A stretch of DNA of 64,000 nt from Cyclina sinensis (Eukaryota > Mollusca > Bivalvia > Venerida > Veneridae), in NCBI GenBank assembly GCA_012932295.1, contig JAAONU010000002.1:35895521-35959520 (forward strand), read 5' to 3'. The notes beneath the pieces are model-generated. The model made no database searches. It had not been told where the DNA came from and was given only the letters and a program-made list of their open reading frames with translations. The stretch's first letter is position 1, and every line of letters starts with the position of its first letter. Positions 49,301 to 59,851 of this stretch are shown one piece after another. Made by a program: the position numbers and the translations under genes.

Positions 49301-52300
49301 TAACCTATAAAATTAGTAATACTACCAATAAAATTAGTTATACCACCACCAAAACATTAGTAATCCCACCACCAATAAAAACCATCACCAAGAAATTAGT
49401 AATCCCACCACCAATAAAAACCATCACCAAGAAATTAGTAATCCCACCACCAATAAAAACCATCACCAAGAAATTAGTAATCCCACCACCAATAAAATTA
49501 GTTATACCACCACCAATAAAAACCATCACCAAGAAATTAGTAATCCCACCACCAATACAATTAGTAATCCCACCACCAATAAAAACCATCACCAAAAATT
49601 AGTAATCCCACCACCAGGCAATTAGTAATCCCACCACCAATAAAAACCATCACCAAGAAATTAGTAATCCCACCACCAATAAAAATTGTTATACCACCAC
49701 CAAAAACACCATCAGCAAGAAATTAGTTAAACCACCACCAATAAAAACCATCACCAAGAAATTAGTAATCCCACCACCAATAAAATTAGTTATACCACCA
49801 CCAAAAAAAACCATCACCAAAAAATTTATTTATACCACCACCAATTAAAACCATCACCAAGAAATTAGTAATCCCACCACCAATAAAATTAGTTAAACCA
49901 CCACCATAAAAACCATCACCAAGAAATTAGTAATCTTATCACCAATAAAAACCATCACCAAGAAATTAGTAATCCCACCACCTATGAAAACCATCACCAA
50001 GAAATTAGTAATCCCACCACCAAAACAATTAGTTAAGAAATTAGAAATACCACCACCAATAGAAACCATCACCAAGAAATTAGTAATCCCTCCACCAATA
50101 AAATAAGTTATACCACCACCAATAAAAACCATCACCAAGAAATTAATTATACCACCACCAATAAAATTAGTTATACCACCACCAATAAAAACCATCACCA
50201 AGAAATTAGTAATCCCTCCACCAATAAAATTAGTTATACCACCACCAATAAAAACCATCACCAAGAAATTAGTAATCCCTCCACCAATAAAATTAGTTAT
50301 ACCACCACCAATAAAAACCATCACCAAGAAATTAGTTATACCACCACCAATAAAATTAGTAATCCCACCACCAATAAAAACCATCACCAAGAAATTAGTA
50401 ATTGCACCACCAATAAAAACCATCACCAAGAAATTAGTTATACCACCACCAATAAAAACCATCACCAAGAAATTAGTAATCCCTCCACCAATAAAATTAG
50501 TTATACCACCACCAATAAAAACCATCACCAAGAAATTAGTAATCCCTCCACCAATAAAATTAGTTATACCACCACCAATAAAATTAGTTATACCACCACC
50601 AAGAAATAAGTAATCCCTCCACCAATAAAATTAGTTATACCACCACCAATAAAAACCATCACCAAGAAATTAGTTATACCACCACCAATAAAATTAGTTA
50701 TACCACCACCAATAAAAACGATCACCAAGAAATTAGTAATCCCTCCACCAATAAAATTAGTTATACCACCACCAATAAAAACCATCACCAAGAAATTAGT
50801 AATCCCTCCACCAATAAAATTAGTTATACCACCACCAATAAAAACCATCACCAAGAAATTAGTTATACCACCACCAATAAAATTAGTTATACCACCACCA
50901 ATAAAAACCATCACCAAGAAATTAGTTATACCACCACCAATAAAATTAGTTATACCACCACCAATAAAAACCATCACCAAGAAATTAGTAATTCCACCAC
51001 CAATAAAAACCATCACCAAGAAATTAGTTATACCACCACCAATAAAAACCATCACCAAGAAATTAGTAATCCCTCCACCAATAAAATTAGTTATACCACC
51101 ACCAATAAAAACCATCACCAAGAAATTAGTAATCCCTCCACCAATAAAATTAGTTATACCACCACCAATAAAATTAGTTATACCACCACCAAGAAATAAG
51201 TAATCCCTCCACCAATAAAATTAGTTATACCACCACCAATAAAAACCATCACCAAGAAATTAGTTATACCACCACCAATAAAATTAGTTATACCACCACC
51301 AATAAAAACCATCACCAAGAAATTAGTAATCCCTCCACCAATAAAATTAGTTATACCACCACCAATAAAAACCATCACCAAGAAATTAGTAATCCCTCCA
51401 CCAATAAAATTAGTTATACCACCACCAATAAAAACCATCACCAAGAAATTAGTTATACCACCACCAATAAAATTAGTTATACCACCACCAATAAAAACCA
51501 TCACCAAGAAATTAGTTATACCACCACCAATAAAATTAGTTATACCACCACCAATAAAAACCATCACCAAGAAATTAGTAATTCCACCACCAATAAAAAC
51601 CATCACCAAGAAATTAGTTATACCACCACCAATAAAAACCATCACCAAGAAATTAGTAATCCCTCCACCAATAAAATTAGTTATACCACCACCAATAAAA
51701 TTAGTTATACCACCACCAATAAAAACCATCACCAAGAAATTAGTTATACCACCACCAATAAAATTAGTTATACCACCACCAATAAAAACCATCACCAAGA
51801 AATTAGTAATTCCACCACCAATAAAAACCATCACCAAGAAATTAGTTATACCACCACCAATAAAAACCATCACCAAGAAATTAGTAATCCCTCCACCAAT
51901 AAAATTAGTTATACCACCACCAATAAAAACCATCACCAAGAAATTAGTAATCCCTCCACCAATAAAATTAGTTATACCACCACCAATAAAAACCATCACC
52001 AAGAAATTAGTTATACCACCAACAATAAAATTAGTTATACCACCACCAATAAAAACCATCACCAAGAAATTAGTTATACCAAGAAATTAGTAATCCCACC
52101 ACCAATAAAATTAGTTATACCACCACCAATAAAAACCATCACCAAGAAATTAGTAATCCCACCACCAAAACAATTAGTTAAGAAATTAGAAATACCACCA
52201 CTAATAAAAACCATCACCAAGAAATTAGTAATTCCACCACCAATAAAAACCATCACCAAGAAATTAGTTATCCCACCACCAATAAAAACCATCACCAAGA

Positions 52301-52440
52301 AATTAGTTATACCACCACCAATTAAAACCATCACCAAGAAATTAGTAATCCCACCACCAATAAAAACCACCACCATTAAAACTAGTAATACCACCACCGA
52401 TTAAATGAATACCATCACCAATTAAACTAGCACCACCACC
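49300..52440 (+). repeat. 24/39-bp A/C-rich minisatellite, over 3 kb
   Basis: Two unit types alternate: 24 bp (CACCACCAATAAAATTAGTT plus ATAC) and 39 bp (the same core with AAAACCATCACCAAGAAATT added). Both are multiples of three, so the minus strand reads as long Phe-Ile-Gly-Gly-Gly-Ile-Thr-Asn strings. A 590-bp higher-order copy is visible: the marker ACCAAGAAATAAGTAATCCC recurs near 50,599 and 51,189, and GTAATTCCACC near 50,997 and 51,587. Confidence 0.92.
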
Positions 52441-52442
52441 AG

Positions 52443-52546
52443 TTTTTTTTTATTTGCATTTTTTTGTATTTTTTTTTTTTTTGTATTTTTTTTTTTTTTT
52501 TTGTATTTTTTTTTTTTTTTATTTTTTTTTTTTTTTTTTGTATTTT

Positions 52547-52591
<45 letters not shown>

Positions 52592-52623
52592 TACTACTAC
52601 TACTTACTACTTACTACTACTAC
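52443..52623 (+). repeat. Poly(T) with TGTA punctuation, then (ACT)n
   Basis: Runs of 8 to about 20 T separated by TGTATTT-like breaks occupy 52,443-52,547. A trinucleotide ACT/TAC array follows to 52,623. The change from A/C-only to T-rich sequence is abrupt. Confidence 0.9.
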
Positions 52624-52678
52624 CATTACTGCTAAATATACAATAATTAATAAATACACAAGGCGGTGGGGGCTTGGA

Positions 52679-53145
52679 CTAATCATAGGACTGGGTCCCC
52701 CACTTTACCTGCAACCTTGAAGGAGGCCGACAATTCCTACGGGAACGACGAAGACCAACAGACTGTCCTACTGGGTCATCACTTATAGTAACCAATCCAA
52801 CCTCCCCTCCCAGAGAGCCCCTTTCTCTGGTATTCCCAAGGGTAACCTCAGGCAGCCCTGGCATAGCCAGTTCCACCTCTGCAATTAACAGACCCTCCTC
52901 GGGTATGGGACCCACCTGGACTTCCTCAGGGTGGAAAACAAACTCCTGAAGAACCTCATCCCTATAACCTGTGACAACAGAGACGGGCATGTTCTCTAGA
53001 ACTGTCTCCATGTCTACCTGTGGACCAAGCCCCTGGTCAGCTGAAAGTGACTCATCCAAAGACAGGTCAACTTCACCGACAGCCCTAACATCGACCTCCT
53101 CACCACTGTCTAGTGGCTCCCTGAAGACCTCATGTTCCACCTCAC
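52679..53145 (-). CDS. Coding segment, possible Ty3/gypsy-type Pol C-terminal tail or last exon
   Basis: The minus-strand frame is open from the splice-like acceptor TTTTTCTATTTTCAG (AG at 53,146-53,147) to the stop ending at 52,679, about 155 codons. It is clearly richer in G and C than the surroundings. The peptide is acidic for most of its length (GEVEHEVFREPLDSGEEVDV at the start; PIPEEGLLIAEVELAMPGLP later) and ends basic with GLRRSRRNCRPPSRLQVKW. A basic R-R-S-x-R-x-x-x-P-P-x-R-L tail is common at the C-terminus of Ty3/gypsy-type Pol proteins, hence the guess. No integrase or chromodomain, LTR, or upstream exon is seen to the right, so the rest is missing or spliced from beyond recognition. 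It is read into the intron as MNLSWFLFLFS if unspliced. A host terminal exon is the alternative. Confidence 0.4.
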
Positions 53146-53930
53146 CTGAAAATAGAAAAAGGAACCAACTTAAGTTCACAGTTTACATTTTTGTCAGGGA
53201 ATTGATTCTTCGGGTCAAAAGTTAAAGTTTTGGTTTAGCAAACTACTTCTGATTGTGGTGGTATGAGTATGGTTTGCACTGGTCGAAAATTACATGTATT
53301 TGATATGTTTATATCTTCAGAATCTTCTGCGCTGACTTGACAGTGCATCAAAGTTTTTTCTTGTAATCCACTATTTGACAGACAACATTGGTACACTGAC
53401 TGCATAATGTACCAGTAAATGTGTAATTAATCCCAATTTTTATGATTACATTAATATGGAATTGCTTATTGTTTGCAATATAATGACTTTCTTTTTGCAG
53501 GTGGTTGTGAAAGTCCATACATTAACAACAACAGTTGTCTTGCAAGAATTGCCAGTTGAAATTTCACCGCGGTTGTAGTAGCAAGTATAATTTTACAACT
53601 TTTGGAATTGATCTTCTGGGTGCAGCAAGTTGCCCGCATTTTTGTGTTTTGTATACATTGATTTATATAAGCTATCACTGGTGACCATGAAAATCGGTTG
53701 CAATATTGAGCTGTCCGCATTTCTGAGTTGCCTGCAAAATGCCTTTTTTACTTTCCCTAACAAGGCAGTCTGTAGGACAGCTATATCCCCTGCCACAGTA
53801 CAACATTGGAATGGATAACAAGTGTGAAGAGAGAAGGTTAGCCCTCCCAATATGACATAGGATAATGATTTCTACAATAAAGGGCAGCTAAATTTGGACC
53901 TCACATTTGTAGCAGTTTATATGTTATGGA
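53146..53930. other. Interval without supported feature
   Basis: The sequence is moderately AT-rich with short, overlapping frames on both strands at 53,466-53,850 that show no motif I recognise. It may hold intron or repeat relics. Confidence 0.4.
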
Positions 53931-54650
53931 AAGAACATAAAATGTGTGACCTTGACCTTGGGAGCAGCGACCTGGGTGTTATGCTCAGCCGGGTGCTCAG
54001 CACATCATCTCATAATAGTTATCATTTGTACCAAGTTATTCTAAAAACTTTCAAACAGTTAAATAGTAATGGAGCGAACACAAAATATGTACTTTTTTTA
54101 TACATGACCTTTAAATGTGACCTTGACCTTGGGCATATTGACCTGGTTGTTGTGCTCTGCACATTGTCTGATAATTTGTGTAAAAACTTTCAAGCAGTTT
54201 AATAGTAACAGAGCAGACAAGAAATGTCACCTCTTTTATATATGACCTTTAAGTGTGACTGTGACCTTCAAGTAATGACCTGGTTGTTGCGCTCTGCACA
54301 ACGTTTCATAATGGTGATTATTTGTACCAAGCTATTTTAAAAACTTTCAAGCAGTGTAAAAGTAATCTAGAAGACACAAAATGTGGACATAAATGTGTCT
54401 AATCTTGGTAGAGGTCACCTATATAAGTATATGTTAAATAAAGTTACCCCTCGGGCTGTGCCAATATTGATGTGAATCAACTTGGTAGAGGTCCACTAAA
54501 CAATGCTATGCACCAAATATCTAAACTCTAAGCCCTATGGTTTATGAGTAATCAGCTACATTAAAATTTTTGCATGATGCCAACAACAACAACAATGGTG
54601 ACGACCAGTCATCACAATAGCTTGACAGTTTTCTTCAAAAACAGACAAGA
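53930..54650 (+). mobile_element. Hairpin-ended tandem-repeat element, 5' truncated
   Basis: The body has about 140-170-bp units with TGTGACCTTGACCTTGG, GACCTGGTTGTTGTGCTCTG, TTTGTACCAAG and AACTTTCAAGCAGT (units near 53,948, 54,118, 54,256). A GAGGTCCACTAAACAATGC-type unit follows. The end at 54,570-54,650 (GATGCCAACAACAACAACAA, CATCACAATAGCTTGAC, a weak stem, then AAAA) matches the tails of the other elements in this region. Confidence 0.6.
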
Positions 54651-54717
54651 TAAAAAGCCAATTTTCTCAATTTTTACCACTACCTGTGACACCTCTCATA
54701 TGTGCTGTGTTTACTGT

Positions 54718-55330
54718 AAACAAGATGGTCATAATGGCTCTGGGTCACTCACCTGAGTACTTTGCCTGTGTGTGTGCTGTTGAGCAAACATCACAAGCAA
54801 AATAACAGGTTCTAAATGAAGAATTTTGAGAACCTTATGATTTATACAAATAGAACCCTCGGCTGTGCCAATTTTCAACCCAGGGACAAATTCTGAACAA
54901 GCTCTGTATGTATCCACTACACAGTATCTTAGCTTTAGGGTATAAAGTTTCAGACAAGAAGTTTTTGTAAGTCTTTCCTATGTAAGCATTTTTAAAATCA
55001 AGTGACCCCAGGGCAAGGCCATTAATGACTCTAAGGGCATAATTTTAACAATATTGGTAGAGGATCTCTAGGTGATGCTCCATCCAAAATATCTGAAGTC
55101 TATATCTAACAGTTTCTCAGAAGAAAATTTTTAAAAGATTAAACATTTTACACAAATAGGATCCCCGTGGCAGGTCCAATTTTGACCCAAGGGATATTAT
55201 TTTAACAAATCTGGTAGAGGTCCACAAGGCAATGCAACATACAAAATATCTTAGCACAATGGCATATCATTTCAGAATGTAAAGCACATCTTTAGCCTGC
55301 AAATGCATTTAGAATGATTTTTTCAAGTCA
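54718..55330 (+). mobile_element. AAACAAG-headed tandem-repeat element, 3' truncated
   Basis: The head AAACAAGATGGTCATAATGG and CGCTCACCTGAG-like CACTCACCTGAGTAC (54,718-54,760) match the heads at 59,852 and 63,113. Body units carry TTTTGACCCAAGGGA, TTGGTAGAGGTCCACA and CAAAATATCTTAGC. No tail is visible before 55,330. Confidence 0.6.
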
Positions 55331-55858
55331 ACCCACTGATAATGGCAATAGTATAATTTCAATCTTCCTGAAGTGCACAATCTGCCTTCCTATTATTTGA
55401 TTAAGATTGAGTGTATAATGACGATGAAAGGTACTGCACATATAAATTTTTAATTGATAAACGGTCTGTTTTCATGCCGAGTAAGTAACTAGAGGTATTT
55501 TAATAACAATATGTCTGGCTTCATCCAGATAAATGCTGGTTGTCAATGGTTTTGTTATACAAAATAATATGCAACTTATACTTAAAATAAATATAATTAA
55601 ATCATTATACATTTTTTTCAGTAACGTTTTTTTTTCTGATTAATTGTTTTAGGTTTAAAGTTGATTTGCAAACGTTAAACTAAAGAAATCAAGTCATGAT
55701 GAACTTAACTAGTGTTCCGGCAAAAAAAAATTAGTGTGACTGTTATTACATTCAGTGCATTCTTTACTATTAATCCTAGGCTAAAAATGTTTTCATTCAA
55801 GGAAAAAAAAACAGACCTTACTTCTTTCAGTTTGACATGTGTACATAATTATATATTT
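55331..55858. other. AT-rich spacer between repeat elements
   Basis: No gene, splice-flanked open block or tandem repeat is visible. Simple A and T runs only. Confidence 0.5.
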
Positions 55859-58197
55859 AAACAAGAGCCACCGCAAGTGGGGGCCACGCTCACCTTTGCC
55901 TTATTTTCAGAGGCAAAAACATCAGAGGAATCAAATTGTGGTGAAGGGTTTTCAAAGGCAACATCATTTAGGATTATAATTATCAAATCCATCCATTAAT
56001 AACAAAGTCATTGCTAATTTTAGCCATATTCAATAATTTGACCTTAAAGGTCGAAGACAAATAAAGAAATAAAGGTCAAGGTCAAGTTCAGTTTATTCTC
56101 TTGAAGGTATTGTTCATGGGGTAGTTATGTCCAAGTATGAAGACAATACATCCATTAATAGCGAAGATATAGCCAATTTTAGCAACATCAAGGTCATACA
56201 TGAAATATTCAACTTGTTGGTTTTGTTCTCAGTGTTGTTTTGTTACAGTATAAATCAAATCTGTCCATTAATGACAAAGTAATGGCAATTTAAGCAAAAT
56301 TGGATATCTTGACCTTGACAAACAAGGTCATTTTAAGGTCAAGGTCATACTTGAATGATTCAACATGTCGGTTTTGTCATAAATGTAGTGGCGAATTTTT
56401 TTTATTAAATAATTTGACTTTGAATGTCAAGGTTAAATAAAAAGTAAAGGTCAAACTTGAATAATTGAACTTTGTCAGATTTGTCATAAGTGTTATGACC
56501 AATTTTAGCTATATTCAATAATAAGACATTAAAGGTCAAAATCAAATAAATGTCAAGTTCATTTTAACCTTCTTAAGGTATTGTCCAAAAGGTAGTTATG
56601 TCCAAGTATAAAGACATTTATTTATAGCAAAGATATAGCCAATTTTAGCACCATCAAGGTCATTTACAGGTCAAGGTCATACTTGAAATATTCAACATGT
56701 CGGTTTTGTTCTCAGTGATATTCCGTTTCAGTATGAATCAAATCTGTCCATATATAACAAAGTTATAGAAATTTAATCAATTATTCAATATCTTAACCTT
56801 GACAGCCGAGGCCAATTTAAAGTCAAATTCAAACTTCAATAATTCAAGATGTCTGTTTTATCATTAGTGTTGATTTTCTAAGTATGAATAAAATCAGTAA
56901 TTAAATGAAAATACAATAACCTGACCTTGACAGTCAATGTCAATTTAAGGTCAAGGTTAATTTAATAATAATTTAACCTGAATAATTTAATATGTCGGTT
57001 TTGTCGTATTAAAGTGTTGTTTTGTCAAAGTATGAATCAAATCCATGAATAAATAACATGTTGTAAGGTATGACAATTTAAGCGTAATACAATGACCTTA
57101 CTTTCATGGTAAAGGTCATTTTAAGGTCAAATTCAAACTTGAAAAATTCAACATGTCAGTTTTATGTTTGTCCAAGTATGAATCAAATCTGTAAATAAAT
57201 GACAAAGTTATGACAACAATAATTCAATAATTTGACCTTGACATCCAAGGTCATTTTAGAAGTCATATGTGAAATATTCAACATGTCAGTTTTGTCATAA
57301 GTGTTGTTTTGTGAATCAAATCTATAAATAAATAATAAAGTTATGACAATTTAAGCATAATATAATAACTTGACTTTCATGGTAAAGGTCATTTTAAGGT
57401 CAAGGTCATACCTGAATTATCAAATATGTCGGTTCTGTCATATGTGTGTTTTTTTTATGTATGAATCAAATCCATAAATAAATTACAAAGTTATGACAAT
57501 TTAAGGACAATAAAATAATTTCACTTTCATGGTCATGGTTGTTTTAAGATCAAATTCCAACTTGAATAATTCAATAGGTCAATTTTGGCATAAGTGTCAT
57601 TTTGTCCAAGTCCATAAATAAACGACAGAGTTATGATAATTTAAGCAAAATTCAATCATTTGACCTTGATGGTCAAAGTCATTGTAAGGGCAAAGTCATA
57701 CCTGAATAATTCAGCAGGTCTGTTTTGTCATAAGTGTTGTTTTGTCCAAGTATCAATCAAATCTAATTTTTAATAACAAAGCTATGGCCAATTTTAGAAA
57801 AATCAATTATTTGACCTTGAAGGTGAAGATAATTTATAAGTCAAGGTCAAGTTTATTCTGGTCTACTTGAAGGTCTTGTCCCAACGGTTGTTGTGTGCAA
57901 GTATGAAGACAATCCAACAATCAATAACAAAGTAATGATCAATTTTAGCAAAATTCAATAATTTGACCTTGAAGGTGAAGGTCATTTATAAGTCAAAATC
58001 AAGTTCAGTCTGGTATACTTGAAGGTCTTTTCCAAAGGGTTGTTGTGTATGAAGTATGAAGACAATCCGTTAAGAAATAAAAAAAATTATGATCAATGTT
58101 AAAGTTTTGGGACGGGAACGGCAACAGCAACGACACCATGACTGTCGCAATCGCTCGATTGTTTTCTTCGAATAAGTCGAGCTGAAAAAAATTAACA
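55859..58197 (+). mobile_element. Complete AAACAAG-headed element with about 145-bp tandem body and hairpin tail
   Basis: The head is AAACAAGAGCCACCGCAAGT, GGGGGCCACGCTCACC. The body has about a dozen units of about 145 bp with TTTGACCTTGA, AAGGTCATTTTAAGGTCAAG, TCAACATGTCGGTTTTGTCA, CCAAGTATGAATCAAATC and AACAAAGTTATGACAATTTA. The tail (58,110-58,197) has GGGACGGGAACGGCAACAGC, GACTGTCGCAATCG and the stem GCTCGA/TCGAGC, then an A-run. The layout resembles the bivalve Pearl elements, later grouped with Helitron-like (Helentron) non-autonomous elements; this link is inference. Confidence 0.7.
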
Positions 58198-58392
58198 AGA
58201 AATTGGTAAAACCAAATAATGCTCCCCGACATATTTTTTGTTCAGAATGACAGAAAACTAAGAAATATACTATCAATGGTATTTCAATTAAATGTGAAAT
58301 TAAATACTTTTTAGAAGCGAGAGTTTCTAAAGCTGCACACCAGATTTTCTAGTTACAATCACATGACCGCCTATTATCCATACATTCACATT

Positions 58393-59503
58393 AAACAAGT
58401 GAATTTGTGAGCTAATGCTCACTAGTGATACCCCCGCTATCAGAAATTTGACTTTCATAATGTAATTTGCATTTGTCATGTATAAAGAGTGTCAAATTTT
58501 TCCGAGTATTTACCTGAATTTAATACAACTTCATCCAAGGCACAGCTAGATGGATATGAAAATGGTCAGAATAATGAACAGGTATTACATCTGTGATTTC
58601 TGATTCATTGAAGTCTTTATTCACTAAAACATAATCAAGTGAACCTCCTTTCCTGTGCGTTGGTAACTTCTAAGTATTCGGTAAACAGGAAGTAGATGAG
58701 CAAGGAGCATATAATCACTTTATACCATATGAGAATATAGGATAAAGCAATATGCAAAATATCAGGCTGCTTATAGTTGCTGAGAAAACTGTGACGGAAA
58801 TTGTGAATGTATGTCAACTATGTGTAAAAATCTAAGTATTCGGTAAACAGGAAGTAGATGAGCAAGGAGCATAAAATCGCTTTACACCATATGGGACTAC
58901 AGGATAAAGCAATATGCAAAATATCAGGCTGCTGCATCTTATAGTTGCTGAGAAAACTGTGACGGAAATTGTGAATGTATGTCAACTATGTGTAAAAAAT
59001 CTAAGTATTCGGTAAACAGGAAGTAGATGAGCAAGGAGCATAAAATCGCTATACACCATATGGGACTATAGGGTAAACTATGTGTAAAAATCTAAGTATT
59101 CGGTAAACAGGAAGTAGATGAGCAAGAAGCATAAAATCGCTATACACCATATGGGACTATAGGATAAAACAATATGCAAAATATCAGGCGGCTGCATGCT
59201 CTAGTTGCTTAGAAAACTGCGACAGAAAATAAAGATGTCGTTTGGTTGATGTAATGCACCTATATAGTGACAAAATCTGAAAATATTCGGTAAACAGGAA
59301 GTAGATGAGCAAGGAGCATAAATCGCTTTACACCATATGGGACTATAGGGTATAGCAATATGTGAAATATCAGGCTTCTGCATGTTATAGTTGCTGAGAA
59401 AACTGCAACGGAAATTTGTTACTGACGGACACACGAACGGACACACGGACAAGGGTAAAACAGTATAGCCCCCACTTCTTCGAAGCGGGGGTATAAAAAT
59501 AGT
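58393..59503 (+). mobile_element. AAACAAG-headed element of a second family, GC hairpin tail
   Basis: The head AAACAAGTGAATTTGTGAGC contains GATACCCCCGC (near 58,428). Body units of 90-190 bp begin CTAAGTATTCGGTAAACAGG (58,670; 58,832; 59,001; 59,092; variant near 59,282) and include AGATGAGCAAGGAGCATAAA and GCTGAGAAAACTGTGACGGA. The tail has ACGGACACACGAACGGACAC and the strong hairpin CCCCCACTTC/GAAGCGGGGG (about 59,470-59,492), then TATAAAAA. Head and tail are mutually complementary at the ACCCCCGC/GCGGGGGT block. Confidence 0.7.
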
Positions 59504-59851
59504 ACCACAGATTGTATGAGTTTTCATTGCAGTTTTGATAAAAGTGCTTTGATATTGCAGAATTCTGTTGATTTTGAAAGCATGAGGTATAATTTCAATT
59601 TTATGGCAAATCAAACTGTAATAGTAACAAGTTATTAATTTAGTATTCATCCACACAAGTTTCATTCATAATATTGACCAAACTCCACACAGCAGTTACT
59701 TCTCTTTCATACTTTCACTGCCAACAGATATGTCACATGATGATGGTCGAAAGTAAATAAACAAAATGTTAAACTGGTTTTCAAGTTACTTTTTTTCAAT
59801 TTCATTACATCTAGGCATGTAAAATCAATGCATTTCCAATTGTAACTAAAC
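59504..59851. other. Spacer without supported feature
   Basis: The sequence is AT-rich. Minus-strand frames here only extend from the neighbouring element. No gene is seen. Confidence 0.5.

Noticed and set aside
49338..52397. Long minus-strand open frames reading Gly-Gly-Gly-Ile-Thr-Asn repeats (up to 295 codons)
   Set aside because: They are produced by 24- and 39-bp units, both multiples of three. There is no non-repeat domain, start context or splice structure.
52454..52720. Phe- and Tyr/Thr-rich frames
   Set aside because: Translations of poly(T) and (ACT)n.
53466..53850. Overlapping 84-85-codon frames on the minus strand and a 62-codon frame on the plus strand
   Set aside because: They overlap one another on both strands with no recognisable domain or splice framing.
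59201..59665. Minus-strand frame of 154 codons
   Set aside because: It spans the tail hairpin and repeat units of the element at 58.4-59.5 kb. The peptide is the repeat read backwards, with no family motif.
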